Shown: positions 61,465-64,000 of the stretch, piece after piece
Position numbering within the stretch: position 1 is the first letter of the stretch
How the letters are laid out: each line of letters opens with the position of its first letter
NCBI GenBank assembly: GCA_028023455.1
Contig: JAQFVV010006246.1
Coordinates: forward strand, 423,501-487,500
DNA length: 64,000 nt
Reading direction: 5' to 3'
Source: Epiperipatus broadwayi
Taxonomy: Eukaryota > Onychophora > Udeonychophora > Euonychophora > Peripatidae
Notes under the pieces: model-generated
Told to the model about the DNA's origin: nothing
Seen by the model: the letters and a program-made list of their open reading frames with translations, nothing else
Database searches by the model: none
Program-made: the position numbers and the translations under genes

Positions 61465-62235
61465 TATAGACCTTTCAACCATCAAAAATTTATTCTTGTG
61501 ATGTATGACATTTTTACCAAATATGTCTCTGCTTACCCAGTTCCAAAAACAGATGCTAAAAATGTTATTAAGTGCTTGGAAACTTATCAAATTCCATTAA
61601 TAGGAAAACCAGCTTCAATACTTACCGACCACGCTACTGCATTCATTTTTGATACATGGAAAAAGTGGGGTAAGAAGCAAAATATTCAACATATCATGTG
61701 CTTGATTAGAAATCCCTAATCCAATCCAAGTGAAAGAATCATGCATGAGATAAGTAGGTTGTTCCGAGTATATATGGAACAGGATCACAAACAGTGGGTC
61801 AATAAGTTGCCACAGGTGATTAATTATATAAATATAACTATTAATGAGTCTACTAGGATGTCTCCAATTCAGCTGCACTTTGGTACACCTGAATCTTTAC
61901 TAATCAAAACACCATTACCCGTAATAGTGGAAAATATTAATGTGGAACATGACCAAGCACTGGCCATAATTAACCTTAAAAAGATGGGTGATAAATGCAC
62001 TCGTTATTCCAAAACCAGTCCACATCCTTTTAAAGTCCATGATTTTGTTTTAATTAGAACTCCCCATGTGAGTAATCTCCGGAAACATATGTTTAGAAAA
62101 TTCATGTATCTTTATGAAGGCCCCTATGAAATTGTGAAACAAGTGGGTGAGAATGCCTTTTTGGTCTCAACCCCTGATGGAACAAGAGGTACCTATAATG
62201 CCCGAAGCTTACTACCATATCCCAAGCAAAATTAA
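61465..62235 (+). pseudogene. Ty3/gypsy integrase, one in-frame stop
   Basis: The frame opens after a TAA at 61462-61464. The DDE core is recognisable: VMYDIFTKYVSAYPV (first Asp), ILTDHATAF (second Asp) and NPSERIMHEISR (Glu). A TAA at 61718-61720 (NP-stop-SNPSER) interrupts it. Downstream come YINITINESTRMSPIQLHFG, VHDFVLIRTPH, LYEGPYEIVKQVGENAFLVS and GTYNARSLLPY, the usual C-terminal part of this class. The His2Cys2 zinc domain upstream is lost with the internal deletion. The related tail at 38706-39030 shows that a second family is present. Confidence 0.9.
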
Positions 62236-62344
62236 ATCCTTTAAACTGTATTTATTGACATAAGAAAGAAGTAGGATATAAACTTAGTAATACCATAAGA
62301 AGTGTTAAAAATGCATATATTATTTTATTTTTTATTTATTATAA

Positions 62345-62660
62345 CGGTGGGAGAATTGTAACCTAGTGTTATTGACACTTGGTTTACTTGGCATTATTTC
62401 TGCAGGAAAACAATGCTATTCTTTAAAGAAATAAAAAGATAAAATAACAATAGTAATAATTGATTAATAAAGTATGCTATTCACTTACTTTGGCATGTTT
62501 TGGGTGAATAACTAATAGATTTAATAACTCAGTGTCATTTTTAAAGAGAGAACATGAATAATTTAATTGAGATATTAATAATTAGAGCAAATTAATATGG
62601 TATAAAAGCTAAACAGTAATTGATTTTGGATGGGTAGAGGGGAGAGTGGATGAGTGTCTT
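62345..62660 (+). promoter_or_regulatory. Polypurine tract and 3' LTR candidate
   Basis: GGTGGGAGAAT then TGTAACCTAGTGTTATTGACACTTGG matches the polypurine tract and LTR start arrangement. TGGTATAAAAGC near 62598-62610 would be the LTR TATA box, with the transcription start following. The LTR end is unclear; A-rich sequence begins near 62700. Confidence 0.6.
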
Positions 62661-63930
62661 ATCATAAAGCACAATAACTTCTGGTAATTTCTTTTTGTAA
62701 AAAAAAAAATTAAAAAAAAAAAAAAAGAAAAAAAAATAATGTTTAAAGAATTATACATCACTGATTGTTAATTTAATGTATTTATTATTATTTTTTTTAT
62801 ATTGTCAAATTACTTTGTAATCCAGGTAAATAATACTGAAAACTATATGATTGTAATAAGTTTTTCCTTTCTTTTGTTTATGTTATAATCAAATGATTAT
62901 TTGTCTGGAAGAGGTCGCTAAAGTAAAAAAAAACAAACAACAACAACAAAACGAAACAACCAATTTCATAATCAAGATCTTTTTTTTTTGAAAAAAAATA
63001 TAGTCTGCTTTTAGTTTTCAAGGAAGGAACAGTGCTGAAATTTGGTAACTCAAATTTTTCATTTTATTTTGCAGAAATAAATGTAATCAAAGTAAAATTT
63101 TAATAATATAATGTGTGGCTAAATTTTTTTGATAATATATCCTGATTTTCTTTGCCATCTACCTATTTAAAGACCTTTTATACTTAAAAATTTATTGTCT
63201 CACGCTAAAGTTAAAAATGACAGAATTAACTAAGGGAATCACGAAAAGTGTTATTATGTCTAAATTAAGGAAGATAAATGATTTCCAAGTAAGAAATAAT
63301 TATTTATTAACTTTATGTCATTTATTGATATTTTCTTGGTATAGAAAGAAAAAATAATAATTGAAAGAAATATTTTGAAACCAAGGAAAATCAACTAGAA
63401 ACATTTTCGCGCTCTTTCTCAATATTGTCTGCCTTTACAAGTAATGTAGTTACATACGTTAAAATATGTTTTATTCACCAAGAATTGTCTGGAAATAATA
63501 ATAATGATAAATAAGATTAAATTATGCACCTGTATATTTTAAAAAAAAAAAAATAAATAAAAAAAAAATATAAACTTTCTCAGAGTAAATATAGGAAAAG
63601 TTATGTAGGGGCATTCTTACGGAGAAGTTACCGTTAAAAAATTTTATAATTCCTAAAGTATGAACAAAACCAAATATCTTAGTGACTTAATGATAAAAAT
63701 AAATGATATATTATATTATACATCAGTTGAAATTATTAAAACTTCCTGTACATGTAAATTGACTGCAGTTATTATCATAATAATCTCTCGGAAAATTGCG
63801 CATTTTCGTCCATAAGTAAGCTAGCAATATTTATTAAAAAAAATTATTTGAAATAGCCAAGGGTATTAATTTTCATTTTATTTCATGATATGCAAGGTTG
63901 AATGTTGTTTTTATAATTAATATATATATA
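62661..63930. other. AT-rich intergenic DNA
   Basis: Long A runs near 62699-62737 and 63540-63570. No coding or RNA signal recognised. Confidence 0.5.
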
Positions 63931-64000
63931 TTGTAACGGGCACGGGACGATCGAAAAGCTCCAACTTCCCGTTCACTTATATATGTAATGGGGAATTCTT
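63931..64000 (+). mobile_element. Start of an element cut by the window edge
   Basis: Right after a short (AT)n, TTGTAACGGGCACGGGACG begins a GC-rich stretch unlike its surroundings. It contains AACGGG and CCCGTT as a possible hairpin. The TGT start after AT repeats resembles the junctions at 32469, 49649 and 51381. An LTR or terminal repeat is my best guess; the body lies outside the window. Confidence 0.4.

Larger units (their letters stand above)
59100..62660 (+). mobile_element. Ty3/gypsy retrotransposon, internally deleted (gag and integrase only)
   Basis: Gag (59100-61382) is followed after only about 80 bases by an integrase (from about 61465). Protease, RT and RNase H are missing, so the copy is non-autonomous. 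A polypurine tract (CGGTGGGAGAAT, 62345-62356) directly precedes TGTAACCTAGTG, the expected start of a 3' LTR, with TATAAAA near 62602. A clear 5' LTR with the same start was not found, and no primer binding site was recognised. The right end at 62660 is approximate. Confidence 0.82.

Overview
The window is AT-rich, repeat-dominated, non-coding eukaryotic DNA. The mobile elements fit an invertebrate animal: an L1/Tx1-type LINE, endonuclease-bearing Penelope-like elements (PLEs), Ty3/gypsy pieces, tRNA-derived SINE-like units, and very many (AT)n tracts plus (TAA)n and (ATT)n arrays. I found no convincing host gene, no rRNA, no functional tRNA and no CRISPR array. The phylum cannot be fixed from the sequence alone. 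Coding sequence is almost all transposon-derived and mostly broken by a few stops or frameshifts.

Layout. 1-6345: a LINE on the minus strand with ORF1 (gag-like, CCHC) and ORF2 (endonuclease, RT, C-terminal zinc motif); ORF2 stays in one frame to the window edge with a single stop. 7.7 kb: a long (TAA)n array. 8.36-9.29 kb: a decayed minus-strand PLE, followed by a striking tract almost without G (9.33-9.81 kb). 9.8-22 kb: intergenic DNA with a tRNA-like sequence (12.5 kb), a local duplication (12.65-13.18 kb), (AT)n tracts and a PLE tail with a GIY-YIG domain (17.6 kb). 23.0-23.85 kb: a broken gag-like ORF with an internal duplication. 24.6-27.0 kb: a nearly complete but disabled PLE (N-terminus, RT, GIY-YIG), its RT interrupted by an (AT)n palindrome. 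27.3-38.3 kb: mostly featureless DNA with a compact palindrome (31.6 kb) and a degenerate minisatellite (33.9 kb). 38.7-39.0 kb: integrase tail of a second Ty3/gypsy element. 39.34-40.87 kb: a 408-bp tandem repeat that inverts in its middle. 41.0-42.86 kb: a decayed coiled-coil gene, probably a retroelement gag. 43.2-43.8 kb: (AT)n-centred palindromes. 48.6-49.6 kb: a large inverted pair of tRNA-like units around a PLE C-terminal fragment. 49.65-51.36 kb: an unidentified segment richer in GC. 53-54.7 kb: several minisatellites. 59.1-62.6 kb: a Ty3/gypsy element with gag and integrase but no protease, RT or RNase H. The final 70 bases begin another element directly after (AT)n.

Two themes recur. 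Several (AT)n tracts are bordered by sequence starting TGT (or ending ACA), so they are preferred landing sites, by-products or centres of rearrangement. Several also sit at the centre or edge of inverted duplications. The PLE, LINE and Ty3/gypsy parts are copy-and-paste elements that would work independently; the SINE-like units would depend on a LINE or PLE machinery.
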